A stretch of DNA of 64,000 bases from Psychrobacillus sp042944905 (GTDB lineage Bacteria > Bacillota > Bacilli > Bacillales_A > Planococcaceae): contig NZ_CP168496.1 of the NCBI RefSeq assembly GCF_042944905.1, forward strand, positions 2,604,001 through 2,668,000. The letters run 5' to 3'. The translations under genes were made by a program, and so were the position numbers. Positions within the stretch are counted from its first letter, which is position 1. Every line of letters begins with the position of its first letter. Of the stretch, positions 52,999-61,432 are shown one piece after another. The notes beneath the pieces were generated by a model. The model was given only the letters and a program-made list of their open reading frames with translations. It did not search any database and was not told the DNA's origin.

Positions 52999-53016
52999 TG
53001 AATGAATACTCATTCA
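52999..53016 (-). promoter_or_regulatory. FadR operator upstream of fadN
   Basis: TGAATGAATACTCATTCA is an 18-base near-perfect palindrome that agrees fully with the B. subtilis FadR consensus as I remember it (TGAATGAMTANTCATTCA). It sits just downstream of a TATAAA (-10-like) and before the fadN ribosome site, a position where a repressor blocks transcription until long-chain acyl-CoA releases it. Confidence 0.92.
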
Positions 53017-53207
53017 TTTTATACATAAAAAAAATAAAACAAATCTCTATATCTATTATTTTAGAACATTATTTAAATTTTCGCAATAATAAAATGATTA
53101 ATTTAAAGCAATTTTCTTTCTAGTCTTTCTGAAACAGTGTAAAATGAATTAGCAAAGCGGAATGTGCATGAAGACTAAATATGAAATCAATATTGGAGGT
53201 ATATAAT

Positions 53208-53525
53208 ATGAATAAAATTACAACGACAGAACAATTTAATGAAATTATTTCTGGTGACCAAGAGGTATTAGTCAAATTCGAAGCTGGTTGGTGCCCTGAT
53301 TGCCGAAGAATGGACATGTTTATCGATCCAATCGTGGAAAAATATGATCAATACACTTGGTATGAAGTAAACCGTGACGAACTACCAGAAATCGCAGATA
53401 AATATGAAGTAATGGGTATTCCAAGTCTTCTCATTTATAAAAAAGGCGAGAAAAAAGCTCACTTGCATAGCGCAAATGCTAAATCTCCGGAGCAAGTAAC
53501 AGAATTTTTGGATGCTCAGAACTAA
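53208..53525 (+). CDS. Thioredoxin-family protein, YdbP-like
   Basis: 105 residues from the ATG at 53208 (TTGGAGG upstream). The redox motif is C29-P-D-C32 in AGWCPDCRRMD; YEVMGIPSLLIYKKG has the cis-proline. It is likely a cytoplasmic thiol-disulfide protein. The last 38 bases (53490-53527), ending EQVTEFLDAQN, are repeated at 53654-53691 as EQVTEFLEAQN after an S33 array, and the terminator lies only after the second copy. Confidence 0.9.
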   Translation: MNKITTTEQFNEIISGDQEVLVKFEAGWCPDCRRMDMFIDPIVEKYDQYTWYEVNRDELPEIADKYEVMGIPSLLIYKKGEKKAHLHSANAKSPEQVTEFLDAQN

Positions 53526-53570
53526 TTGTAAAGTAGTAACACTTTGTTCGGAGGAACATCATTATACTCT

Positions 53571-53691
53571 GCGACGAACTAGCGCAGGAGCATAAACTTT
53601 TCTGCGACGAGCTTGCGCAGGAGCATAAACTTTTCTGCGACGAGCTTGCGCAGGAGCAAGTAACAGAATTTCTAGAAGCACAAAACTAATT
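53571..53691 (+). repeat. S33 array with a duplicated gene tail
   Basis: Units begin at 53571, 53604 and 53637 (33 bases), consensus GCGACGAGCTTGCGCAGGAG then CATAAACTTTTCT. The third unit ends in GCAGGAGCA and runs straight into AGTAACAGAATTT, a copy of the last 38 bases of the thioredoxin-like gene. The two tail copies differ almost only at positions that keep the protein (TTG/CTA, GCT/GCA, CAG/CAA, and one Asp/Glu). Confidence 0.9.
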
Positions 53692-53699
53692 AAATAGGA

Positions 53700-53732
53700 A
53701 GGCTGTTCCTAATTGGAGCAGTCTTTTCTTTG
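53700..53732 (+). terminator. Terminator after the duplicated tail
   Basis: AGGCTGTTCC pairs with GGAGCAGTCT (two G-U pairs) then TTTTC. It lies nine bases after the second stop codon and 170 bases after the actual gene stop. Confidence 0.75.
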
Positions 53733-53782
53733 ATTTTTTCATGTTTTATTCGTTATAATAAGAAAAAAACTGGGGTGTCTGC

Positions 53783-54247
53783 ATGTCGCAAGAAAATGAA
53801 ATTCTAGAACTAAAAGAAAAGATCGCCTATTACGAACGAATCATTAAAACAATGTCTACTCCAATTATTCCATCTATTGTTTCAAAAACAATTATGATCC
53901 CTATTGTAGGATATATGTTTAAAGAGCGTTTTGAAAATATTGAGACCCAAACACTTGAATATGTTGGAGAGCATCGAGAAGTCGAAACTGCCGTTTTTGA
54001 TTTTTCAGCAGTTAGCTTAGAAGATATAGAAACATTTGACTTTAATGATTTAGCTATCTCTATATCTAGATTAAACAGTTCTCTTCGTCTGATGGGTATT
54101 CGTTCAATATATGTCGGCTTTAATCCTAGATTTATCCGTGAAATTGTTCATGCCAATATTCATGTGGAGCTTGAAACATATAATAGTTTCAAAGTAGCAT
54201 TAAATCGTCTTTTAAGTGAAATGAATCAGACTATTTCTTCTAAATAA
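53783..54247 (+). CDS. STAS-domain protein (RsbR/anti-anti-sigma type)
   Basis: 154 residues. A short N-terminal coiled-coil stretch (ENEILELKEKIAYYERII) is followed by TPIIPSIVSKTIMIPIVGYM and a STAS domain to the end (TAVFDFSAVSLEDIETFDF). The phrase resembles the start of the STAS part of RsbR-type stressosome proteins, without their sensor domain. Partner and signal are unknown, and no rsbS/rsbT genes lie near. R1 copy E follows the stop. Confidence 0.8.
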   Translation: MSQENEILELKEKIAYYERIIKTMSTPIIPSIVSKTIMIPIVGYMFKERFENIETQTLEYVGEHREVETAVFDFSAVSLEDIETFDFNDLAISISRLNSSLRLMGIRSIYVGFNPRFIREIVHANIHVELETYNSFKVALNRLLSEMNQTISSK

Positions 54248-54250
54248 AAA

Positions 54251-54682
54251 AAACGCAAACTTCCTTTAAGCTCATCTTGTCTTCACCAATTTCAGAGAGC
54301 TTGGGACGAAATATCAGCTACACTATTAACGAGGGTATTTTTGTGGATTGAGAATTGACTGCTTCACTTCACGATCCATTTTTTCGGTAATCTTGTGGCG
54401 GATGTTTGTCCGTCACCCTCTTGGAATATGTAGGGACATGATGCATTAGATTTGGTTAATGAAAGAATAAATCCCATCCTATTCTTTTAAAAGCGGACGA
54501 AGATGCAATTTCGTCCGCTCCGTGCTTCTTTAGTAATGGATGCTATGTAATTTTGTCTAGCACCACCTACTCTAATCATGCACCAACTGATTCATGTATA
54601 CTGTGTACGGTAAAACTAAAAAAAATCAAGATCAAACCCTTGAAATTATACTATGAATCCTTACTATTACTGGATTCCTAGC
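54251..54682 (+). repeat. R1 repeat copy E (most diverged)
   Basis: It starts ACGCAAACTTCCTTTAAGCTC, which can pair as GCTC / GAGC near the 5' end. The central hairpin is worn (TGGATTGAGAATTGA / TCACTTCACGATCCA, 13 of 15 pairs) but still ends in TTTTTT. The second hairpin AGCGGACGAA / TTCGTCCGCT is perfect. The tail reaches TGTATACTGTGTACGG and GGATTCCTAGC as in copy C; R2 and R3 are missing. Confidence 0.82.
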
Positions 54683-54705
54683 ATCCAAGATTCATATACT
54701 TTCAT

Positions 54706-54745
54706 AAAAAAAGAGTTCTCCCTAGTGATTCTAGGAAAAACTCTT
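54706..54745. terminator. Terminator after ypcP
   Basis: AAGAGT...CCTAG pairs with CTAGG...ACTCTT around AATCA; on the minus strand it ends in seven Ts. Confidence 0.8.
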
Positions 54746-54763
54746 AGTTCGGACATCCAACAC

Positions 54764-55645
54764 TTATTGCTGATTTTGGAGTTGTCTAGCTAAAATCGTA
54801 TACCCATTGTCATATAAATAATCGAATTTAGTTGATGGAATATCTTTTACAATTAGATGATCTAGCTCAGCTTCAATTGGTACGTCGCGACGAATAGTTG
54901 CTAGCTCTTTAGATAGCTGAAGCATCTGTAAATCTGTTTCAATTTTAGCCTTTTGCCCTGCCTTCAGTAAATGTAGGGACTCAATCACTTTCTCTACGGA
55001 TCCGTAGGTTTGGACTAATTGCAATGCAGTTTTTGGGCCAATCCCCTTTACTCCAGCATATCCGTCACTGGAATCTCCCATAAACGCTTTTACATCAGGA
55101 AATAGTAAAGGTGAAATGCCATACTCCTCTAGAAAACGTCCTTCATTATATACATCATAAATTGTAAATCCTTTTTTTGTAAATGCAATTTCTGTTGATG
55201 GGTGAAGAAGCTGAAGTAAATCCTTATCCCCACTTACAATCGTAAACCTCGCATCCTCTTGCCATTTATGTGTAATCGAAGCGATTGTATCATCTGCTTC
55301 CATTCCAACAATACCAAAGTTCATCCATCCTAAATGTTCAGACAAGTCTTGAGCCATATCAAATTGAGGAATCAGTTCTTCCGCAGGCTTTGGTCGATTT
55401 GCTTTATATCCATCGTACAAATCATTTCTAAAGGTGCGTGCCCCCTTGTCCCAACAAATAGCCATATGGGTTGGTTGCATTAAATTTTGTGCAGCTAATA
55501 CATGTCTTGCAAAGCCTTGTACAGCATTTGTAGGAATTCCTTTTGCATTTTTAAAGTAGTTCCCAGACATCGCAGTTGCAAAAAACGATCGGAATAACAA
55601 TGCCATCCCATCTATTACTAATACATGTGGTTTTTCTTGGTTCAT
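54764..55645 (-). CDS. ypcP: 5'-3' exonuclease (Pol I N-terminal-like), YpcP type
   Basis: 293 residues from the ATG at 55645 (AAAGGGTG upstream). A FEN-like nuclease: VIDGMALLFRSFFA, the acidic stretch GMEADDTIASI, VSGDKDLLQL, DVKAFMGDSSDGYAGVKGIGPKTALQL (metal-binding aspartates and helix-hairpin-helix). It removes RNA primers or flaps. It matches the stand-alone exonuclease that many Bacillales carry besides Pol I. Confidence 0.92.
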   Translation of the reverse strand: MNQEKPHVLVIDGMALLFRSFFATAMSGNYFKNAKGIPTNAVQGFARHVLAAQNLMQPTHMAICWDKGARTFRNDLYDGYKANRPKPAEELIPQFDMAQDLSEHLGWMNFGIVGMEADDTIASITHKWQEDARFTIVSGDKDLLQLLHPSTEIAFTKKGFTIYDVYNEGRFLEEYGISPLLFPDVKAFMGDSSDGYAGVKGIGPKTALQLVQTYGSVEKVIESLHLLKAGQKAKIETDLQMLQLSKELATIRRDVPIEAELDHLIVKDIPSTKFDYLYDNGYTILARQLQNQQ

Positions 55646-55754
55646 GTCAAACACCCTTTATAGTAGATTGTTTATAGTATACCATGGGTAGGCTTGAATC
55701 TTAGATAGTGTGGGTATAATAAAATAGAGATTTATAATATGGGGGATCTTTTAA

Positions 55755-56969
55755 ATGAAGATACATAATGGTTCATTATACTGGCCTACTACAATTGCGC
55801 AATTCGAGAACAGAACTAATTTTGATAAGCTAGACCTATATGATGTTGTAATTGTTGGAGGAGGAATGTCTGGAGCGTTGACAGCTTTAGCTATAGTAGA
55901 GGCTGGGCTAACTGTTGCAATAGTAGATAAAAGACAATTTGGAACCGGTAGCACGAGTGCAAATACGGGGCTTCTTCAATATTCAAATGATATTATGCTG
56001 CACGAATTAATCGATCAAATTGGCGAACAAGATGCCGTTCAATTTTATAAACTTTGCTATAAAGCGGTAGATGATTTAGAGAAAATAGTGACTCGACTGC
56101 ATTTAGATGCTGATTTTATTCGTAGACCAAGCATTTGCTATGCTAGTGATGAAAATGATGTAGAAAAAATTAATGTAGAATATGCCACACTAAAAAAACA
56201 TGGATTTCCATGTGATTATTATGGACCAAAAGAAATGACAGAGAAATTACCTTTTACGAAACTAGGAGCATTAATTACCTCGGAAGATGCGGAAATAAAC
56301 CCTTTGAAATTTGTTTTAGGCCTATTACAAAAAGTGGAGGAAAAAGGAGGTCACCTATTTCCATTCGTAGAGGTAGAGGACGTATTTGAGGCCGATAACT
56401 TTTTAGATATCCGTACTTCTGAACATTCTTTTCTAGCGAAAAAGATCATTTTTACAACAGGATATGAAACTGTACCAGTAGGGAAAAGAATAGGCGCTGT
56501 TATCAATCGCTCCTATGTGTTCGTAAGTAATCCTGTTGAAAATTTTCACGATTGGTACAAACAAGCACTTATTTGGGAAACAAAGCGCCCTTATTTGTAT
56601 ATTCGATCTACCGTAGATAATAGACTAATTGTTGGTGGCTTAGATGAAGAAGAATCTGAGGCTCCTTATTCCCAAGATATAATCCAACAACATGCAGAAA
56701 AATTATTAAAACAAGCGCAAGAATTATTCCCAAACTACAAAATTGACATTGAGTACGCCTATGCAGCAACTTTCGGCGAATCGATAGATAATCTACCTTT
56801 TATTGGAGAGCACCCAACAAAGCCCAATCACTACTATTTATTAGGATACGGTGGGAACGGAACTGTTTATAGTATGCTGGGGTCGCAAATACTAAGAGAT
56901 TTGGTTATGGGAAAACGGAATGAAGATGCTGAGATTGTTCAACTGGATCGGAAGTATGGGGTGAAATAA
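55755..56969 (+). CDS. FAD-dependent amine/glycine oxidase-like oxidoreductase (DAO family)
   Basis: 404 residues. The FAD-binding VVIVGGGMSGALTALAI starts at about residue 31, followed by DKRQFGTGSTSANTGLLQY, which resembles the flavin-contact region of DadA/glycine oxidase-like enzymes. The C-terminus has RLIVGGLDEE and LGYGGNGTVYSMLGSQI. The substrate is unknown. A soluble enzyme; GGGGGAT lies before the ATG. It is a single-gene unit with its own terminator. Confidence 0.85.
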   Translation: MKIHNGSLYWPTTIAQFENRTNFDKLDLYDVVIVGGGMSGALTALAIVEAGLTVAIVDKRQFGTGSTSANTGLLQYSNDIMLHELIDQIGEQDAVQFYKLCYKAVDDLEKIVTRLHLDADFIRRPSICYASDENDVEKINVEYATLKKHGFPCDYYGPKEMTEKLPFTKLGALITSEDAEINPLKFVLGLLQKVEEKGGHLFPFVEVEDVFEADNFLDIRTSEHSFLAKKIIFTTGYETVPVGKRIGAVINRSYVFVSNPVENFHDWYKQALIWETKRPYLYIRSTVDNRLIVGGLDEEESEAPYSQDIIQQHAEKLLKQAQELFPNYKIDIEYAYAATFGESIDNLPFIGEHPTKPNHYYLLGYGGNGTVYSMLGSQILRDLVMGKRNEDAEIVQLDRKYGVK

Positions 56970-57012
56970 AAAAAACGAAGGGGATGCTTCTTCCCTTCGT
57001 TTTTTTTATTAA
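56970..57012 (+). terminator. Terminator after the FAD oxidoreductase gene
   Basis: AAAACGAAGGG pairs with CCCTTCGTTTT, followed by TTTTATT. Confidence 0.9.
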
Positions 57013-57049
57013 ATAGGTTTTACTACACCAATCAAAAGATAGGATTTTA

Positions 57050-57444
57050 AACGTTTAGTAGTATTGTAATGAGACTATTTTATTTAAATGGCCAAGATTT
57101 CCCTTGGCATCACTTAATTTTTTCATTTTTCATGTATTCGTAGAAGGCCGCGCCGTTATTTTTGGTTGTCCTTTACCGACTGGCTGATGGAGACGGTGGA
57201 TTTCTTCATTTCGATAGCAATGCACCCAACTCTTCAATTGCGTTTTGTTCCGAATACTCAATTTTCCCATTACTTCCTTTACTGATACCTTAGCCAATCG
57301 TTTCTATCTCCTTCATTTTCACTTCAATTGGATAACTGACTCTTGTCCCCTTAGAAAAAACACCTCCGTATTGAATTTAGGTATTGTATACCCGTTTTTC
57401 AATGAAAGGTGCTTTTATTTGTCTCATTTATTTAGGTCAGTGCA
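57050..57444 (-). mobile_element. Decayed IS3-family remnant
   Basis: The right end (57396-57444) reads, on the minus strand, TGCACTGACCTAAATAAATG then AGAC and AAAAGCACCT, a variant of the end of the intact IS3 element at 39.0-40.3 kb. Inside are pieces of an orfA, in a broken frame: VSYPIEVKMKEIETIG, then LSIRNKTQLKSWVHCYRNEE and IHRLHQPVGKG. orfB is missing. It marks the left edge of the polysaccharide region. Confidence 0.8.
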
Positions 57445-57471
57445 CCTCTTAATTCGAACGTTTCTACAATG

Positions 57472-59199
57472 TTATTCCTGACTAATTAAACTTCCAAAGA
57501 ATTTTGCACCAGCTTTAGTCAAATGTCTACAATCTTGACTAATGAATTTACCATCTGGTGTAAAAACGGGAACTTTATAATCATCGTAAAAAACCATTGA
57601 AATCAGATCGATATATCTATCCCCCCACTCACTTTTCAACTTCTGATTCTTTTCCAAATAACCCTCTTCCATGATGGTCCGTTGGTCAAAATAACCTTCT
57701 GTTTTTCTTTTAGAATAGTGAATTCCATTATTTTTACCGAAATTCTTTGTCCCTACATTCCAAACTTTAGATTCATCAATATCATACTTAGCTTTATATT
57801 TATCAAATTTGGCTTTGTCTAATTCAGAGAAAAATATATACTCTGCTTCCTCTAATCTCTCGATATCTAAAGGATCATTAGTAATTTCAGTAGTATAAGT
57901 TATTTCAATGCTATCTTTATATTTTGATTCCAATAAGACGTTTACCCAATCTCTTGCAAAACTATTGCCAACTACAAATACCTTTATGTTATCAGTATCA
58001 GAAAACTCTCGATCTCGCTCATGTATAGCGTCATTATATTCTGCGTGTATTCCTCTATGAACATTATATTTAACAATCTCTAATTCTGGGACATCTCTAA
58101 CTACTCCCGCTTGGATATAGATAGCTAACGAAGATACTGTTGTAAACGCAAAACCAATTGACAGTATCCATATTAATTTTGGCGTTTTAATTTTCACTTT
58201 ATTTCTAAAGGGTTGTTCAACATAATTGTAAGAAATAATCGAAAGCATAAATATTATTAATAACATAATAATTATGTGACTTATATTTATTTCACCTATT
58301 AATGTATATCTTGCATATGCTAAAACTAATTGGTGCCATAAATAAAGACTAAAACTTATTTTACCTATACCAACCATTATCCTGTTACTCAAAACTTTAT
58401 TTTCTTCATTTGCCGACAAAAGTAAGAAAAGAGTAAGAAACACAGTTAAAATAAGTCTAAGATTGTCATTTAACCAATTAATGTCCCAAATAAACAGTAC
58501 TAATAATAATAGAATACTTAATGGAGTAAGTTTATGTTGGATCAATTTATCTTTGAATAAAAGAGCCCCGATACCACCTATAGCTATTTCAAAAAATCTA
58601 AAAGGCAACAAGTAGAACTTAGAAGCATCTCCAAACACAGGTGAGATGAAAAGAACAATGGAAATTAAAGTGAATAAAATAATCGTAGGAAGAACAAATT
58701 TTCTGAGTTTTTCTTTTTTACCTAACAATAAGAAAATCAAAGGGTATAACACATAAAATTGTTCTTCAACACCTAAGCTCCATGTATGCATCAATGGTTT
58801 ATACTCGTTTACCACATCCCAATAATTACCCGTTGTGATATATTGCAAAATATTATTACTAAAAAAATTAGTAGCTACTACCGACTGCACTAAATTCTCA
58901 AAATCATCTGGTAACATTACAAAAAAACCAATTACCATTGCGATTATAGTAACTACCAAAACTAATGGAAGTATTCTCCTTACTCTTCTAAGATAAAAAT
59001 ATCTGAGAGAGAACCGATTATTTCTAATATCTCTGTCTATTATTTTAGTTATCAAATAACCACTAATGACAAAGAATATATCAACACCTAAGTAACCGTA
59101 GGGTAAATATCCGAAATGAAATATAATAACAGACAGTACAGCAATGGTTCTTAAACCATCAATGTCACTTCTGTATCCACTATCTACTCCAACACTCAA
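57472..59199 (-). CDS. OafA/YrhL-type acyltransferase with C-terminal SGNH domain
   Basis: 575 residues. The N-terminal acyltransferase-3 domain has about ten helices and starts YRSDIDGLRTIAVLSVIIFH, with the catalytic His; FFVISGYLITKII and HTWSLGVEEQFYVLYP are typical. The C-terminal extracytoplasmic SGNH part has FVVGNSFARDW (Ser) and DCRHLTKAGA (Asp-His). Such proteins O-acetylate surface sugars. It fits the adjoining glycosyltransferase genes. Codon usage looks more AT-rich than the backbone, consistent with transfer. Confidence 0.88.
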   Translation of the reverse strand: MSVGVDSGYRSDIDGLRTIAVLSVIIFHFGYLPYGYLGVDIFFVISGYLITKIIDRDIRNNRFSLRYFYLRRVRRILPLVLVVTIIAMVIGFFVMLPDDFENLVQSVVATNFFSNNILQYITTGNYWDVVNEYKPLMHTWSLGVEEQFYVLYPLIFLLLGKKEKLRKFVLPTIILFTLISIVLFISPVFGDASKFYLLPFRFFEIAIGGIGALLFKDKLIQHKLTPLSILLLLVLFIWDINWLNDNLRLILTVFLTLFLLLSANEENKVLSNRIMVGIGKISFSLYLWHQLVLAYARYTLIGEINISHIIIMLLIIFMLSIISYNYVEQPFRNKVKIKTPKLIWILSIGFAFTTVSSLAIYIQAGVVRDVPELEIVKYNVHRGIHAEYNDAIHERDREFSDTDNIKVFVVGNSFARDWVNVLLESKYKDSIEITYTTEITNDPLDIERLEEAEYIFFSELDKAKFDKYKAKYDIDESKVWNVGTKNFGKNNGIHYSKRKTEGYFDQRTIMEEGYLEKNQKLKSEWGDRYIDLISMVFYDDYKVPVFTPDGKFISQDCRHLTKAGAKFFGSLISQE

Positions 59200-59360
59200 C
59201 TATTAGCCCATCCTTCCGTTAATAATTACCAGTTACCAAATCACTCATTAGGTTATATATTCTAAATTGAATGTAAACACTTTTTTACCAACTAGTTACT
59301 AATCAATATCGTAATAGAATTCCTTGCATTTTGAATAACAGCCTGACCTTTTGCAGTAAT

Positions 59361-59652
59361 TTACTCATAATCCACCATACTAGCCATTGCATTGGGTAGA
59401 TATGTTTGTAACTCATTTAATTGAGCATCGGTTGCTAATACTCCCCCAAAATCTACACACACCTAAATAGGGTAATAACTCTCTGACTGCTTTAAAATTA
59501 CTCAACCCGGTATAAATAACGGTTCTTTTTTCATAATTGTATTTCTTGATAAAAGCTACAATAGTTTCACTCACACCATAATTTGCATGATAAATTAAAA
59601 ATAGAATAGGTTTACGTTTCATTCTTGACACTAAAGGCTTCGAATATTTCAT
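59361..59652 (-). pseudogene. Frameshifted gene fragment of unknown function
   Basis: The first frame reads KPILFLIYHANYGVSE...TVIYTGLSNFKAVRELLPYLGVC; the protein-like sequence continues in another frame as VDFGGVLATDAQLNELQTYL and stops at 59361. So a gene end is broken by one frameshift. I do not recognise the family. A gap of 160 bases to the acyltransferase start holds nothing I can identify. Confidence 0.5.
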
Positions 59653-59859
59653 TCGCTTTTTTTAGCGTTTACTAGAAGATAGGTTTTTGAATTTCCGCTC
59701 CAATCGATATAATTTATCACAATAGCTCACGCCAGTTTATCCGTTTTTGCTATCAGCTTTCAACCAATAACGTCGAACATGTGCCTTATCCGAGAAGAAT
59801 TACTGTATGTTATTGTGGATGAATTCTTTGAGTAGGTGGATGCGTCTCCATTCTTCGAA

Positions 59860-60190
59860 GTGCTCTCGCAAAAGTAGCTGAGTATACATTAAATAGAGCT
59901 GACGGATTAAAAGCATTTTTCTATGATGGTCGTATTGAAATTGACAATAATCCAGCTGAAAATGCCATCCGTCGCAATGTTAAAGGTCGAAAAAATTGGA
60001 TGCTTTCCGTTAGAGAGGCCGGTGCAAAGACAAACGCTATTTGTTTAAGTTTTGCAGAGACAGCCAAGAGTAATGGCATCGATTTCTATGAATATATAAA
60101 GAAGCTGCTGACAGATTTACCGAATTTAATATCCATCAAAATCCTGAGATTTTAGATCACTACTTGCCCTGGTCAAAGACCACCTAAGCA
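59860..60190 (+). pseudogene. IS66-family transposase C-terminal remnant
   Basis: AEYTLNRADGLKAFFYDGRI then EIDNNPAENAIRRNVKGRKN and LSVREAGAKTNAICLSFAET, the C-terminus of IS66 transposases with the conserved NNPAEN and GRKN. A frameshift after LPNL moves the expected end, HQNPEILDHYLPWSK, to another frame. The N-terminal part is gone. The sequence up to about 60283 (GCGGACCTTTCCGATA on the minus strand) may be the terminal inverted repeat. Confidence 0.85.
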
Positions 60191-60322
60191 ACATGTAGCA
60201 AACCATAAAATCAGCCGCCTATTCGATTTGAAAAATCGTCATAGACGGCTATTTATCATACGTATCGGAAAGGTCCGCTTATAACAACCCCTAGTACACT
60301 TTCTTTATAATTTTTTCAAACC

Positions 60323-61432
60323 CTATAATGATTTTTCTAATTTTTCAAAGTACTTTTCAAAAGAAAACTCTGACATTCTTTTATTCTGTTCTATGTGCAT
60401 TTTTTTTATTAATGAATTTTTGTTTTTAAGAATCTCTTTCATACCATGAATTATACTTATAGTGTTATTCGGTACAATTAATCCACATCTATTGTTCAGT
60501 AAAATTTCAGTCATACCTCCACAATCTGTAGTGATAATTGGTTTATTTATAACCAATGCTTCTATAACTGAAGAAGAAAGACCCTCCGATCTTGAAGAAC
60601 AAATATAAGCATCACATAAGTTAATATACTTATAAGGATTCTCTCTATATCCCAATAATAGGATATTGTTTCTCATTTCCATCTGATTTATTTTTTTCAT
60701 TAATTTATTTCTTTCGGTTCCATCTCCGACAATCAATAACCTTACCTGTGGATATTCTTTAAATACCTCACAGAAAGCATCTATTAATCTATCATATCCT
60801 TTTACTTTTTCTAATCTGCCCACAGAAACAAACAAATAATCTTCTTTCTTATAATCTGTTATTTCCTCTTGAGATTTTTTAATTATATGATTTATATCAA
60901 AAGGGTTGTGAATTGGAATTGCTTTATTTTTTTCAATATTATACTTATTCAAAAATTTTTTTTGGGTATTAGTTGAAACAAAAATTAATTTATCAAAAGA
61001 TCTATAACTAGCTTCTTCTTGTTTAAAGTTTTTATATCTTCCAGACGGCCATGCAATACTTTCACAATCTGCATGTATTACCGCTATTTTTTTGCTAGTA
61101 ATATTATTACATCCACTTATGATTTTTGATGGAATCCCTTCTATTGCTGATATCTCAATATCATATTTTTCTTTGATAAACAATGAATAAAGAAACTTCG
61201 GAGTTGCTGACTTCATAAGTTTAAAAAATAACCTATCATATTTTAAATAGCCCTTAAAAATATATTTGTATTTTATATCCTCCTGAAGAAGATGTTTATC
61301 TTTTGAACAATCAACAACAGTCATAACCGTAATATCGTACTTTTTTTTATCCATATGGTTAACTATGTCAACCAAAACTTTCTCCGCGCCTCCCCCTCTT
61401 AACTGATAAATTAAAAACAGTACCTTTTTCAT
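60323..61432 (-). CDS. Glycosyltransferase family 4 (GT-B)
   Basis: 369 residues. The N-terminus has FLIYQLRGGGAEKVLVDIVNHM, the nucleotide-binding C-terminal half has VGRLEKVKGYDRLIDAF and LLIVGDGTERNKL, and the EX7E-type sequence is SRSEGLSSSVIEALVINKPI. It adds a sugar to a growing surface glycan in the cytoplasm; donor unknown. The ATG overlaps the stop of the preceding glycosyltransferase. Confidence 0.9.
   Translation of the reverse strand: MKKVLFLIYQLRGGGAEKVLVDIVNHMDKKKYDITVMTVVDCSKDKHLLQEDIKYKYIFKGYLKYDRLFFKLMKSATPKFLYSLFIKEKYDIEISAIEGIPSKIISGCNNITSKKIAVIHADCESIAWPSGRYKNFKQEEASYRSFDKLIFVSTNTQKKFLNKYNIEKNKAIPIHNPFDINHIIKKSQEEITDYKKEDYLFVSVGRLEKVKGYDRLIDAFCEVFKEYPQVRLLIVGDGTERNKLMKKINQMEMRNNILLLGYRENPYKYINLCDAYICSSRSEGLSSSVIEALVINKPIITTDCGGMTEILLNNRCGLIVPNNTISIIHGMKEILKNKNSLIKKMHIEQNKRMSEFSFEKYFEKLEKSL

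Noticed and set aside
59653..59859. Possible gene between the broken ORF and the IS66 remnant
   Set aside because: I see no open frame with a start signal and no recognisable protein sequence.
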